DNA of 64,000 nt from Parietaria judaica (GCA_954871525.1 OX940863.1:41030501-41094500); one strand, 5' to 3'. Counted from the stretch's first letter, positions 38,927 through 50,593 are shown. Translations and numbers: made by a program. Notes: generated from the sequence alone by a model not told the origin.

Positions 38927-41583
38927 TGTATAATGGACCACATACACAAAGTATGTACAAGCTTTATAGGAACTGTGGCTCTTTAGACCTTTTCTCATGA
39001 AATGGTCTTTTAAATCATTTTAATCTTTAGAAGAGATTCGCAAACAGGCAGGGAACTGACGAACAGTTCACGCATTGGTCCATCCTGTTTATCTCATCCA
39101 AATTAATTATGACTATCATTTAGATGCCTTAGGTATGATCAATCACTTTCATAGTTAACCTTTTTCTGGATGTCACATCCATTTTATTCATTCATTATTT
39201 CATAATGGTTTGAGCTTGTTTATTTCACTTCTCCGGACAATCAATATGAACAACTAGATCATTTCATAAATAATAATTTCATTATTATCTATAATGATAA
39301 AACATTGTTCATATAAGTGGATATTTGAATTTCCACGTAAGTCACGGGTACAATAAGTTTTGTTCTTGAAAACAATAATTTATTATATTTAAACGACTTG
39401 CTCCCAATGAAATAATTATCCCATTATTTTGACTAACACAGTCAATTTATGATTGTCTTCAGAATCCTGGATTCAGTCAAAGGTTTAAACCTTATCCAAT
39501 CATTAACTTTGGGTTGGGCGATTATCATATCTTTGTTAATTTTTCAGCCATTTACCAAGTTCAAGAACTTTCGAATTACTCCCTTATAATATCAAGTGGA
39601 AATACCAGCTAAACACAAAAGATAATCAATAAGTGAACAAAATCACTTATTCAGACTTTTATTGTCTTGACATTAGATACACATCAGATTATTCTATATA
39701 TATTTAGGATAGACATTTTAGACTGACATTGAAAAAGAAACTTATTAAAATTTATTATAGGTAGAATTTTTTAGGTAAATTATTGGTTCGAAATAGTTAC
39801 ATGATGCAAACATGTTCTGGAAAAACGTTAACTAAACTCTTTAACTATTTCGTGATAATTTAACCGACTGTACACGTCGTTGCCGTCCCGAAGGCATGGT
39901 CATACGAAGATGACTCGTGGTATCAACCGTGTAGTTTGGTTAAACTAAGTTTTAGTCATAAACTTAATTAATATTCATAACAAGAACTACCGAGTTCCCT
40001 AAGATTATTAACTATCACCATAGACGGTCGGGAAGCACCAACTTCCGTGCAAGCTTAACCCATTATTTTCGGTTCTCGGGATCCTCTTGGAAACGTCGTC
40101 CTTAAGGAATGGTCATACGAAGATGACTCGCGGTCCATTTCCAAGATTTCTCCGTCCCCATATTCTTTTGCGACTATCACAGTGTCAAACCTTCCACAAG
40201 CACACCTTTCCTGAGAAGTGGTCACACGAAGGTGACTCGAGGCGGTGTGGTCAGCAGACCTTGTGACAGTAATAATGGAGACCTTTTTTATTTATTCTAT
40301 ACTTTCCATGGTTTTATAAAATAACGTTTTTTTTTAAATACTAAGTTATTTAAAACTTATTATAAACTTTCTATTAATTACACATTAAAAGTTTATATTT
40401 CGGCTTATTAAAGCCCTTATTTATTGTGTTTATTATTTCGTCGGTAGTGATAGGTCCAACTTACTCTCTCCAGGTAGATGGGAAGGGTCATAACCGGTCA
40501 CCTAGAAGTGGATGGTGAACTGACCCCACTTTTGATTCCCTCTTCCTTAGACAAGATCGTATGGTTGAGATTTTTCCGACTAGTAATAATCACTTTTACA
40601 TTTACTCTTTATTATTTATGTCTATCTTATTTTCGACATATTAATAATTTTTCAAAACATAGACACTATGTTTACTGGTTATGAAAATATGTTATAACTA
40701 ATTATATCTATGATGAATATTTATAATTAGATATTAATGATATTTATTCTAAAAAAAATATCATTAAATCGATTTTAGGCCATATTAATAATTATTTATA
40801 AAATATAAAAATATGTCAATGATATCATTACAAAGAATTATCATTCATATTTTAATATTAAATAAGACAATATTATTTAAGCATTAAATAATATCCATAT
40901 TTACTTTTTATGAATTTTATAAAATAAGACAATGTTATTTATCCAGAAATAACATCCATATTTTATTTCTAATTAATTAAAAATAATTAATTTAATTCAT
41001 AATTTATTTATTTCAAAAATAATAATTAAATTTATTTAATCCACAGGTACCGGGTTCGATTAAAAAATCCGGCCCTCAATTTAAAAAATTGCACATGGGC
41101 ATTCTGGGCTTAAGCCAGGGCCCACATGCCCGTAGATTGACCAGCCCGAGCACGGGAAGTGCCCTGGCAGCACGCTGCCATAGGGCTGGGCCTATAAGCC
41201 CATCACCTTGCCCTACCGGGTTGGGCCGTTAGGCCCTGTACGCTGCCAGGCAGCGTCTTGCCGTTGCCCTGGTCGCTGCCTGCGGCAGCAGTTCCTGGGC
41301 CCGTAACCGTGGCCCACTCGGTTCGGCCCAGGGATATGCAAGCCCAGGCAGCGTCGCTGCCAGGGCAGCCCTTTCCGAGAGCCCACGGGTTGGACTACAA
41401 TTGTAGCCTGGCCCATTACTCGGTCCGGTTATTCTTAGGGTCGGGTAATATTCTAATTTTAAATTAATATTTAAAATATCTAGAAATTCAAAAATTTCAA
41501 TTTTAAAATATTAATTTATTCATCAAATAATTCATTCTTTAAACCGTTAAATTAAATTACGTAATTATTTATCCTTGAACCAT
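38927..41583 (-). other. Copia-C leader, proximal part, non-coding
   Basis: About 2.6 kb between PBS and the solo LTR with no gag-like ORF. 38940-39680 is shared with Copia-A. 39880-40260 contains three repeats of a GGTCATACGAAGATGACTCG phrase (near 39897, 40111 and 40208). 41075-41420 is a GC-rich block with hairpins equivalent to that of Copia-B. Confidence 0.75.
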
Positions 41584-41598
41584 GGCTCTGATACCAAT
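41584..41598 (-). other. Primer-binding site of Copia-C (initiator Met tRNA)
   Basis: The minus strand reads ATTGGTATCAGAGCC directly after the 5' LTR end, the standard plant iMet PBS. Confidence 0.95.
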
Positions 41599-44522
41599 TG
41601 TTGGGAGTGGAAACCACCGTAAGGGTTTGAATCCCGATTCCATTACGCCGAAAATCGCCTCCGAGCCGTTCCGGTAACATTTAAAAAATTATTTTAAAGC
41701 GGAAAACTTGTTATCGGACTAACGGCACGGATATCGGGTAATAACCATTTTAACAAGATCCGATAAATATTACATATTTAATATTCATAACTAATTATTA
41801 ATATCATAGTCGAAATAAGAAATAAATAGAAAGCGGTAAATGTTTGCATTTATTAACCCAATGCATAAGGCCGTACCTCGGTTGACGTTTCTGGCTGCGG
41901 ACTCCGAAGTTCGGCAGGGCTCCGCCGGTGCTGAGGGAAACACCCGTGATCTTCCGGGATATTCTCTTGGATTCCTCGTACCGAAGCGTGGACTTCGCCG
42001 GCAGGACTCCGTCGCAAAACTTTAACTGAGGTTCTTTTGAAGCTTCCGGAGAACAACGTCTCACTAAGCCGAACCAGAAAATAGATCAGAAGCACAAAAC
42101 TCGCAGACCCTAGAGAGAGAGGGAGAGCTCGAGTTTTTGCTCTGGGGAAGGTGTGTAAAATGTGTAGAATGAGCCTCCTATTTATAGGCTCAGACTGTAA
42201 CCGAATTGGAGATATTCCCTCCCTAATTTTTGAATTTATATAATTAAATATAATTAATTATTCTAATCCAATGGTCCAGATTTAATCTCATCTAAATCCA
42301 ATAAATATAATTAATTAGGGATTTAATTAAATAATAAATACATGATAAGATCAAAATATTTAATCTTATCTTCATATTTATTAAATTCGAATTATATATA
42401 TTCATATATAGTAAAATTCGAATTCTTTAATGATTATCTAGATCCAATGGTTAAATATAAATCTTAAACAAATCCAATGGATCAAATCAATTAGGGATAA
42501 ATCAAATACTAGGGTTTTAACAAAACCCTAATTCGAATTCTTATCCTTATGTTATTCGAATTATATATATATAATAAATTCGAATTTTATGATTATCTAG
42601 ATCCAATGGTTGAGATAAATCTAAAGCCAATCCATTGGATAAAATCAAATATCCTAAGGTTTTATCAAAACCCTAATTCGAATTCTTATCCTTATATTTT
42701 TCGAATTATATGTGATATATATATTATTAATTAATTTCTAATCTGACGGTAAAAATTAAATCTTAAAACCGATCCAACGGATATAATTAATTAACCAAAT
42801 TCGAAATACCTAAGCTTGATCACCAAGCTACTAATTTCGAATTATTATTAGGATTGAAATCAATTATCTTAATCCAACGGTTGATATTAAATCATAACCG
42901 ATCCAATGGATTAATTGATTTTAGGGATTTGCTAAAATACCAAAAACATTTGGTACTTATGCCGCAAATATGGAAAGACCTAATCATACTATTCGAATTA
43001 GCTAGGGTTTCCTATCATGAAACCCTAATTCAAATTTACAAATTTAAATATATATAAATATATATTTTTATTTATTAATATAAATCTATTAATTATTAAT
43101 TAATTAGATATTAGATATTAATAATTAAATCAAAATAATTAAATTATATTAATAATTCCTGATCTCAATATCACACATTAAAATGTCATGGTGCCACACC
43201 ATCATTTAAATTCGTGACATGTGATTTAATTTCATAGTTTATCGAACCGAGCACAAACTTTGAAAATCCATAAATCACAAACCGTAAGTCGAAATGACTT
43301 GGTTCAAAAAGCAAAGTTGCTTAGAATTTAATTTTCAACAACATGGTGCTGAAATAAAATATAAATTCTAACTTTATTTTATCAGTTAATTTCGTGTACC
43401 AAAATATGGTACTTTTGCCACGCTGACGATAAAACTATCTGATGTCTACCAAAGACTTTCAGTTTTATAAGTCTAACCTAATGATTAAACATTATCCAGA
43501 ATGTATTTCAATCACGTACGTATCATCCGTTACGGAGCTATCTTGGGGACCATGGAACCGTATCACTTAAGCTCCAAGAAACTGCTAGTTGTTCGTCAAA
43601 CCTCGAAGTGATTCCACTATAGACCCGAGGCTGCACTCTTTAGTGATAAGGTATATATTATTCCCTTTATAACAGCAAGGTGTCCATTGATACAATCGAA
43701 TTCGGGTTATTATTCTTTCACTTGATGACTCACACATGAGCAGGCAGTTTTTACCGTATTGCCTCTCATTGCATTTTCCTCTTTGACTCAGTCAGTAATA
43801 TTATGAGTAACTCACTTATGGTTTCGATTCATAAGTTGCGCACGGGTACCTCTCACTTCTCACCATCGACAACCAAGAGAATCATCATGACTCTGAAGAG
43901 AGCTGTGTGATGCCCATGTCTATGATCAAGCTACCCTTACTACTGACTATCATGTTCCCAAAATAATAGTGTTGGGAACAACGGTAATATCTTGTGTTCT
44001 TTAACGATTAAATCAAAGAACAATCAAGCCAGTAGTTCGGACTCAAGACCACTCAGGACTTAGAAATAATATCCATTTGATCATCTATTTGTGACTCAAC
44101 TACAAGTTATCAGTGACGGTCTTATATGATAACTTCTTGAGTTTAAGTCAGGTCCAATCCAGTATGAAGACACTTCACACTTAATGCACTTCTAGTGAGT
44201 GTGACACACACATAATCCAGAATAGGATTGTCACTTAGTCACATTAATGACCTTATACTATTAATGAGCTCCCACCCAGTTAATCAGGTCACGGACATTT
44301 TAAGTTCATTTATTATGATTATTAATTCTTCCTCACATTGACTCTGTTGTGATAATAATAACATAATTGCATCCTTTATGAACTATGGAAACAAACATTA
44401 TATTTTACTCTACCAGAAACTATAATAAGATTAACATAATAAGTAGCATCTTTATTCAATGACATGTCATAATCTTTTACAAATGGATAAAATATCTTGT
44501 TTAATGACACATATGTCCAACA
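41599..44522 (-). repeat. Copia-C 5' LTR (2924 bp)
   Basis: Same termini as the 3' LTR. It has the promoter TATAAATA on the minus strand near 42180 and U3 modules. The outer end abuts TSD CTTGT (44523-44527). Confidence 0.95.
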
Positions 44523-45058
44523 CTTGTTAGATTCTTCTATGAATCTGTTTAGGTACACATGGAGAGATTCGTAGCTTCTCTGTTTGAGAGACTATAAGTA
44601 GGATTTCTCTTTCCTTTGTATCAATGAGCTTGCGAAGCGCGATATGAATCGCTCTTTTAGTTCCTCAAATGACTCTATGGTCCCTTTCGGGAGTCGCTGG
44701 TACCATTCAAAGGCGGGTCCTGTGAGGGTGAGACAAAATGCCTGACACATTGTGGAAGTTGTGCACTTCCACATTTGCATTGTGGTCTGGTACTGGACTA
44801 GGTGGTACGTTGGGTCGCTGCTTCCATCGTAAATGAGGTTAGGTGGAAAGCAAAGGTCGCCTATTATTTCCTCCGTGAGTAAGTGCCTGGTGAGAGGGAA
44901 GATTGTCCCTTTGACAATGCTCCGGACGAATGGGTTTGTGTTTTGGGCCGTTTTAAGCTCTCGTATTTCTTCTGCAATCGTTGGATGGTGTCCACCCAGT
45001 CTGCATTGACTGACAGCGCGGTCGTTGGAGGCGGCACAATTGTCGGAGGCGGAGCCAT
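44523..45058 (-). pseudogene. G1 gag, N-terminal part
   Basis: Likely start ATG at 45058 (MAPPPTIVPPPTTALSVNAD) followed by a short coiled coil DWVDTIQRLQKKYESLK. A frameshift near 44940 leads to the gag core: NPFVRSIVKGTIFPLTRHLL, LIYDGSSDPTYHLVQYQTTM, CLTLTGPAFEWYQRLPKGT, FEELKERFISRFASS (Retrotrans_gag type). A stop near 44592 precedes the Copia-C insertion at 44522. It continues at 32533. Capsid protein of a Tat-type element; non-functional. An alternative start further upstream (45428) is open but runs through sequence I assign to G2. Confidence 0.85.
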
Positions 45059-45099
45059 TGTCGGAGGCGGAAATTATACCTGCAGGAGTCAACGAAGTT

Positions 45100-47255
45100 G
45101 GAGCAGTCGAAGGACGAACGACCACCGAAGGAATACGCCGCTCAAGAGCTAGAGCCTTCGCCCTCGGCGAAGCCTTCGCCGGAGAAGAATGACGAACACC
45201 CTCCTTCGAAGAAAGACGAACACCCTCCTTAGAAGAACGATGAACGCCTTCCCGCGAAGAAGCCCGAGGTGCATCATCCTCAGCCGGAGGAAGCACTTGA
45301 AGAGGAACCGGAGCATGCGCATCTGCCTCATCAACATCAACAAAGCCTCCAAGCGAATCAGCAACGAAGCCTGCCGAGATCCACCGCTTAGGCTCCGTAA
45401 AGGGAAGAAGATGACCTTTCTTCACCAACCCCGAGATCAGATTGCCAAAAGCCCCCGAGCCAGACGAATGCTAATACGGAAGACGCAACACCCGAGAGCT
45501 GAAGTTTGGCAGAGACGAGACAAGCAAGCTCACCGGAGCCCAAACCCATTGACGACGCCAGAGAGGGTCCAGTCTGCATCGAGGCAGCTCCAGACGAATA
45601 TACGACAAAGACACCATGTACTCTCTAGCCTCCGAAGCGCGACAGTAGAAGTGGAAAGCACTGCGGAACTCTTCGACCGTCAAAGATCGACGAGAGAGAA
45701 CCCGCCAAGCTGAGAAGCACGTCGCCAAGGCACGAAAAGATCCCGGCACAACCTGGAAGGCTGAAGAGGAAGGCCCAACCCATGACGAAGACTCTCCAAG
45801 TGCACAGGAAGAAAATCGGGGACACGATCGCAAGGGAGCTCACAAGCAGCAGGAACTCGAAGACCGGCGATATGCGACAACCCATGAAGAGCAAGGAATG
45901 ACGTCAACAAAGACTCAGTAACGTGGCTACGCACAATCAGCTTAGGACAGATGGCCGAAATGCGGTAAAGACGCTGTCTGGGCGTCTCGTCAGCAGGAGG
46001 ACCCTCGCCAGCGGCAAAGCCCACGATGGCAAGACCCTCGCCTGCAGGTCCCTCCTTAACAACGGGCGCCTCACAGACACAGTCACCGCCAACGCCCTGC
46101 TCCTCGACGACATCAGACGTATCGACATCAGCAAACTCTACGTCAGAGGCACCATCAAGGACCGAAGGCTCAGAGCCATGCTCGCCGGGAGATCCGCCTC
46201 CATTCGCCAAGCCACCTGCAAAGTCCACAGCACGTCCAGAAGTCTCAGAAGACAAAACGCTCTCCGCCGGAGCCGACGACAAAAGATGAATCAGCAACGA
46301 GAGGTCCTTACCGAGCCCGGAGACCGGCACGCTTGGCCTAGGAATGATAATTTCCTTGGCAGGAGATAGCCCCAGTCCCGACGAACCCAACGCAAAAATC
46401 AGATCGTCGATCGGAGTCTCGAAGCTCTCAAAATCAAAGTTTCCGTCAAAATCGGACCCCGCCATCACTTTTGGCGGTCCTTTCACCGGAGCAAGTTCAC
46501 CGGAGTTGAAGACAACCTCACCGCCACCAACCGACATCACCATCGCAGCCGAAAAACTCGCCGGAGTGTCCTCCAAGCTGCTGCCCGCCAAAGGAATCGC
46601 CGGAACGATCGCCACGAAGTCCGCACGAGCACCTTTGCCGGAACCGCCGCCCGCTGCTCCGACCACCATGAAACCGCCGGCGACAGCCACAGATGCCGCC
46701 GACAAACTGCCATCAGCCGAGCCCGCATTGCCGTGGGTCCTACAGCTCGGGCCCATGCCACCCGCATCGGTCCTCGCGTGCGCATCGCCGCCGGAGGCCC
46801 CGGGCACCACGCCGCCACCCACCGGTGGCCCAGACCACGCCGACTGCTCCTCCTCGTGAGATCCCGACGTGCCGAATACCACCATGCAGCCCGTCATGCC
46901 ATCGGAAGCCGAGTCAACGCCATCCACGCCAAGACCGAGTTCGGTCTCATCCACGAAGCTCGCCGGAATTCTGATTCCCGCACCAAGACCTACACGGAAT
47001 ATATCTTCAAGAGACGACATCCAAATATCCAAGTTCGCCGGAGCACCATCAACGGTGACCGGAATATCGACGTCAACAAAAAGACTCGACAAAGATAACG
47101 TACCGGATAAAAGGACGTCGTCAACGGAGAATTCCCTACCAAGCTCACCGGAGAAAGCCATCACCATCACGAGCAATGAAAATGCAGCCGTCAAGTGCCC
47201 GGTGAAGAAGAAAATCGTGAATTGGGAGTGGAGGAAGAAAGAGGAAATGCCTTAA
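45100..47255 (-). pseudogene. Long GC-rich ORF region, probable antisense ORF of G2
   Basis: The minus strand is open from 47194 to 45680 (504 aa). It is rich in G, S, V, A and D, then has a more conserved part (RQRLYRISAICPKLIVRSHV, HVTESLLTSFLALHGLSHI, a short LESLRHGLGLPLQPSRL phrase). After a frame change it continues as WRVLSRRSLTVEEFRSAFHF (45833-45471). That part resembles, by eye, the 'putative gypsy type transposon' proteins (PF04195-like) found in plant Tat elements. Because a plus-strand PPT and 3' LTR follow at 48025-49663, I read it as an antisense ORF of G2. Alternatively it is a sense leader ORF upstream of G1 gag. Function unknown. Confidence 0.5.
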
Positions 47256-48045
47256 ACCCTAAAGGTATTGATGAGGTAATATTTTACCCTAATCTTGTTT
47301 CCTCTTTCAATTAAACTCGAATTCTATAGCCTATGCAGCCCAAAAAAATCGCATAAACTAGGCCCATAAAGCTGATGTTTATATTTTAAATGATAAAAAA
47401 CGATCAAAAATGGGCTTTTATACGTTTTTAAGTGAAAAAGGCTATTTTCAAAGGTTATTCAAAAAGCCTTGGAAATTAAATTTTGGAACTTTATAAAGTT
47501 TCATTTTTAATTTTCAAACATGAAAACCAAATTAAAATTATTTTCCCGGGTTTTCATGAATTATTTAATTATATTGCGCAATAAGTAAGGAACTTTTTAA
47601 AGTTTCAAGTTTAATGCGCAATTATTATTTTCAAAGTATTTATTTACTTTCAAATTTATTATGTCACTTGATTTTATTTATTTATTTTTTGGATTTATTT
47701 ACGGAGTTCAAAATTAATTTAAAAGGCCTTTACTTTACAAAATGTGCCTATGAACCTCCAAAAATCCAAAAATCGAATAAAATTATAAAAAGTGACTTAT
47801 GAGTTATTTAATCAATTCGCTTAAGTCTTTGGCTATGCTTGAATTAATTTTACGCTTATTATGCGAATATTTTCGAAAATATTTTACAAATACCTAGTTA
47901 AAGGAAATTTGCAGTTCCTTGGGAGGACGGAGAGGAGACAAAAATCTCTGAAAACCCAGATCCTCGCCAAATAACACAAGTTGCCTTAAGTTTTAAAAGA
48001 AAAGTTTCTCACGCAATACAATTACCCAAGAAACTGGGGGTTTAA
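47256..48045 (+). other. G2 3' spacer and polypurine tract
   Basis: AT-rich, no ORF. The last 100 bp parallel the G1 spacer (inverted): CGCCAAATAACA, GTTTCTC, then the tract AAGAAACTGGGGGTTTAA (48028-48045) before the LTR. Confidence 0.7.
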
Positions 48046-49663
48046 TGTTATGTGCATTTTTCGTAACATATAAAAATTGGGCCCCCTTTGGCAAAAGTCA
48101 AAGCCTGTCATGGTAAGTCAAGGCCCATCACCAACACCAAAAGCCCGGGACCGAAGAACTAAAACATTGGCGAGGCCCGGGGTCCAAAAGGCGACGAAGT
48201 GACGAGGCAACGAAGCCGACAAGGCGACGAGGCGACAAGCCGACAAGGCGACGAGGCGACGAAGCTGACAAGGCGACGAGGCGACAAGGCGACGAGGCGA
48301 CGAGGTGACAAGCCGACGAGGCGACGTGACGACAAGCCGACGAGGCAACAAGGCGACAAGCCCCCTCGTCATAACTTGACGAGGGCGTAACTTGTAATCA
48401 TTCCACACAACGAGGAGATCCGAGGCCACGAAGATCTCCGGGAAATCCTCCGGATTTCCCCGAACACAACAAGCGGATTCGCGGACAACCCGAAGACATC
48501 GAAGACGAATCAAGAAGCACCGACGACCCCTTCTGCAGAGGAGAAACTCGCAAGCCCCTGGAGGTGCAATATTCAGGGAATTCGCAGACCCCTGAAAGTG
48601 CAGTTAACAGGGAATTCGGAGGCCCCTATAAAGTGCAATTTCAGGGAGTTGGTTTTCCTATAAATAGGAGCCTTCTCCCCCTCATTTCCACACTCACTCA
48701 CAGCTTTCTCCAGAGCATCTCTCTCTAGCTTTCTCTCTCTTAAATTCGTCCACTCCTATAGGAGGAAGGACTTGAATAAGAGCTGAGATCGATCTAGAAG
48801 CAGAGTCTTAAGCCTGAGAAGAAAGGTTGTTCGACGAGTCAGCTAAGGCGTCCCTCGCCGGGTGGGTAACCACGCCACCACCTGCGAGGTCGACAAAGGA
48901 AGGAGCGTCCCTTCGTCGGGATAAGGCCCCTCGTTACACGAGGCCACCTACCCCGACAAGGTCGACAAGGAGCTTCCCTCGCCGGGATAAGGCCCCTCGT
49001 TACACGAGGCCACCTACCCCGACAAGGTCGACAAGGAGCATCCCTCGCCAGGTTAAGGCCTTCGCCAACACCAACGAGGTCGACGAAGAACACATCACGC
49101 CGGTAATACCCGGCCAACGGGCCAAGGGTCACCCCCGCGCCGCCAACATCTGCACTTCCGACGAGTCAAACCACATCGTCATTCACCCGCCGTTTATCAC
49201 TAACCCCAAACCACGTGGGACCTGATTCTCTTAAACTGAGATACGTAAGCAGCCTCGCCCAACCATAATCGACGGGGCACGGGCCCATTCTACCCTTTTT
49301 TGCAGGTCCTCCCTCGACGTAGGAGCTCGCCAAGGAAGGAGAATCACGAAGAATCATCAAGACCAGCACTGAGCTTCATCAAGACCGGAGTTCGCCCAGA
49401 AGAGGACATCGCCAAGACAAGGACTCCGCCCGGACGAGGAGCTTCACCGTGAACCGGACTTCGCCATCACCAAGGAAGTTCGCCGAGGATCGTCAACGAC
49501 AGCCCGGAGATTCATACAAGACGACGGAATCGCCTCCAGCTTTCACGATCAACAGTCAACCCGCGTTGACTCAGCATTCAATCATCCTTGTGTTCAGCGG
49601 GTCAATCTCGGGACCCGAACCTTGGATCCGACTCTAAGTTAAAGCCATTTTTACGCATTAACA
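48046..49663 (+). repeat. 3' LTR of gypsy element G2 (1618 bp)
   Basis: Starts TGTTATGTGCATTTTTCG after the PPT and ends TTTTTACGCATTAACA. TATAAATA lies near 48660. It contains a purine-rich GACGAGGCGACAAG-type minisatellite (48190-48365), a 66 bp repeat in three copies (48900-49060), and GATACGTAAGCAGCC near 49240, a motif shared with the G4 LTR. No matching 5' LTR is in the window. Confidence 0.82.
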
Positions 49664-50096
49664 ATATATATATATATATAGCATATCTAAAGGAATTGTA
49701 CAGTGAAATAAATAACAGTTTCTTTTTGATATAAAATATAAACTCTTTTTTTGTCTTAAATATTTTTATCTTTTTTATACAAATTCACAAAATATTTATC
49801 ACCTCACCGCGCATAGAATGTAAAGTTTTAATAAGATGATCTCTCTAAATTTAATTGTTGTGCTTACTAATGCAGGGTTTTACTAAGTTTATATTTAATA
49901 ATAAAATATGGCATTAACATTGTTTTTTTTTTGTTTGTATTTAACGTGGATGTTGGCCTTTTAAAAAAAATGAACTTTTTATATTCGATGTGGGTGTATT
50001 TTGATAACAATATATTAAAAATTGATAGTTTTTTTTTTATCTAAATTTTGTAACATATTTTATCGCCACCGCGCGAAGCGCGGTGCCGTCCACTAG
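49664..50096 (+). mobile_element. Helitron 3' end (about 430 bp, probably truncated)
   Basis: Terminal hairpin CACCGCGC-GAA-GCGCGGTG at 50067-50085 followed by CTAG at 50093-50096 and a T, the classic Helitron 3' terminus (hairpin then CTRR, inserted between A and T). A similar CACCGCGC block at 49805 may be an older terminus. The 5' TC end is not identified; the G2 LTR abuts an (AT)n run on the left. Confidence 0.75.
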
Positions 50097-50583
50097 TAGA
50101 AATATAAACGAAGAGTAACGGCGTTAGAAGCAAAATTTAAAGATTAATCTGCATTAATTAACACAAAGACTTATGTTGTTACTGACTTTAAAAAATAAAA
50201 ACACAAAAGTTTTCAAGATTTTGCACTACTCTTTGACGATTCGAAGAATCGTTGTGTAAAATTTATGGTATAATCTCAAATTTGTATTTGTGAAGGTCTC
50301 TTTTGTTAGAAAATAAAATTTAAAATTCACATATTGAATGAATTATAGAATATAAATAAAAAATTATAAATATAGATGTTAATTATGTGAATTTCACCAT
50401 TAAAGTAGATCGCATCTAGAAACTAGAAGTTTATTCATACAATACTCTAGAATCATATAGATGATTTTTTTTTGGATTAAAAACCATAAGAGAATGATCT
50501 TCTCGTATTGCTTGGAACGTACTGGAGAAACGACGACGTGTTTGGGAAGCAAAAGCAAAAGCAAAAGGCAGGATCGGAGCCTG
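50097..50583 (+). other. BiP upstream region
   Basis: AT-rich intergenic DNA up to about 50460, no ORF. GC content rises from 50520 into the promoter. A GACGACGTGT sequence at about 50532 could be another ACGT-core site. Confidence 0.6.
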
Positions 50584-50593
50584 CCACGTCATC
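50584..50593 (+). promoter_or_regulatory. UPRE-type element of BiP
   Basis: CCACGTCATC, reverse complement GATGACGTGG, matches the unfolded-protein-response element bound by XBP1-like/bZIP60-type factors. It lies about 160 bp upstream of the TATA box. Confidence 0.75.

Larger units (their letters stand above)
32534..44522 (-). mobile_element. Copia-C, complete family-1 element (11,989 bp)
   Basis: Full-length LTR element inserted in the G1 gag with a perfect TSD, CTTGT at 32529-32533 and 44523-44527. It comprises a 3' LTR (32534-35469), PPT (35470-35480), RT/RNase H remnant (35485-36411), non-coding leader (36412-41583, itself carrying a solo LTR), iMet PBS (41584-41598) and 5' LTR (41599-44522). 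The two LTRs look about 97% alike over their first 150 bp, so insertion is fairly recent. It has no gag, protease or integrase. Confidence 0.95.

Noticed and set aside
46344..46859. Plus-strand 171-residue proline/alanine-rich frame
   Set aside because: Exact antisense of the longer GC-rich minus-strand ORF; composition follows GC bias.
48118..48513. Arginine/serine-rich frames on both strands
   Set aside because: Translation of the purine-rich minisatellite in the G2 LTR.
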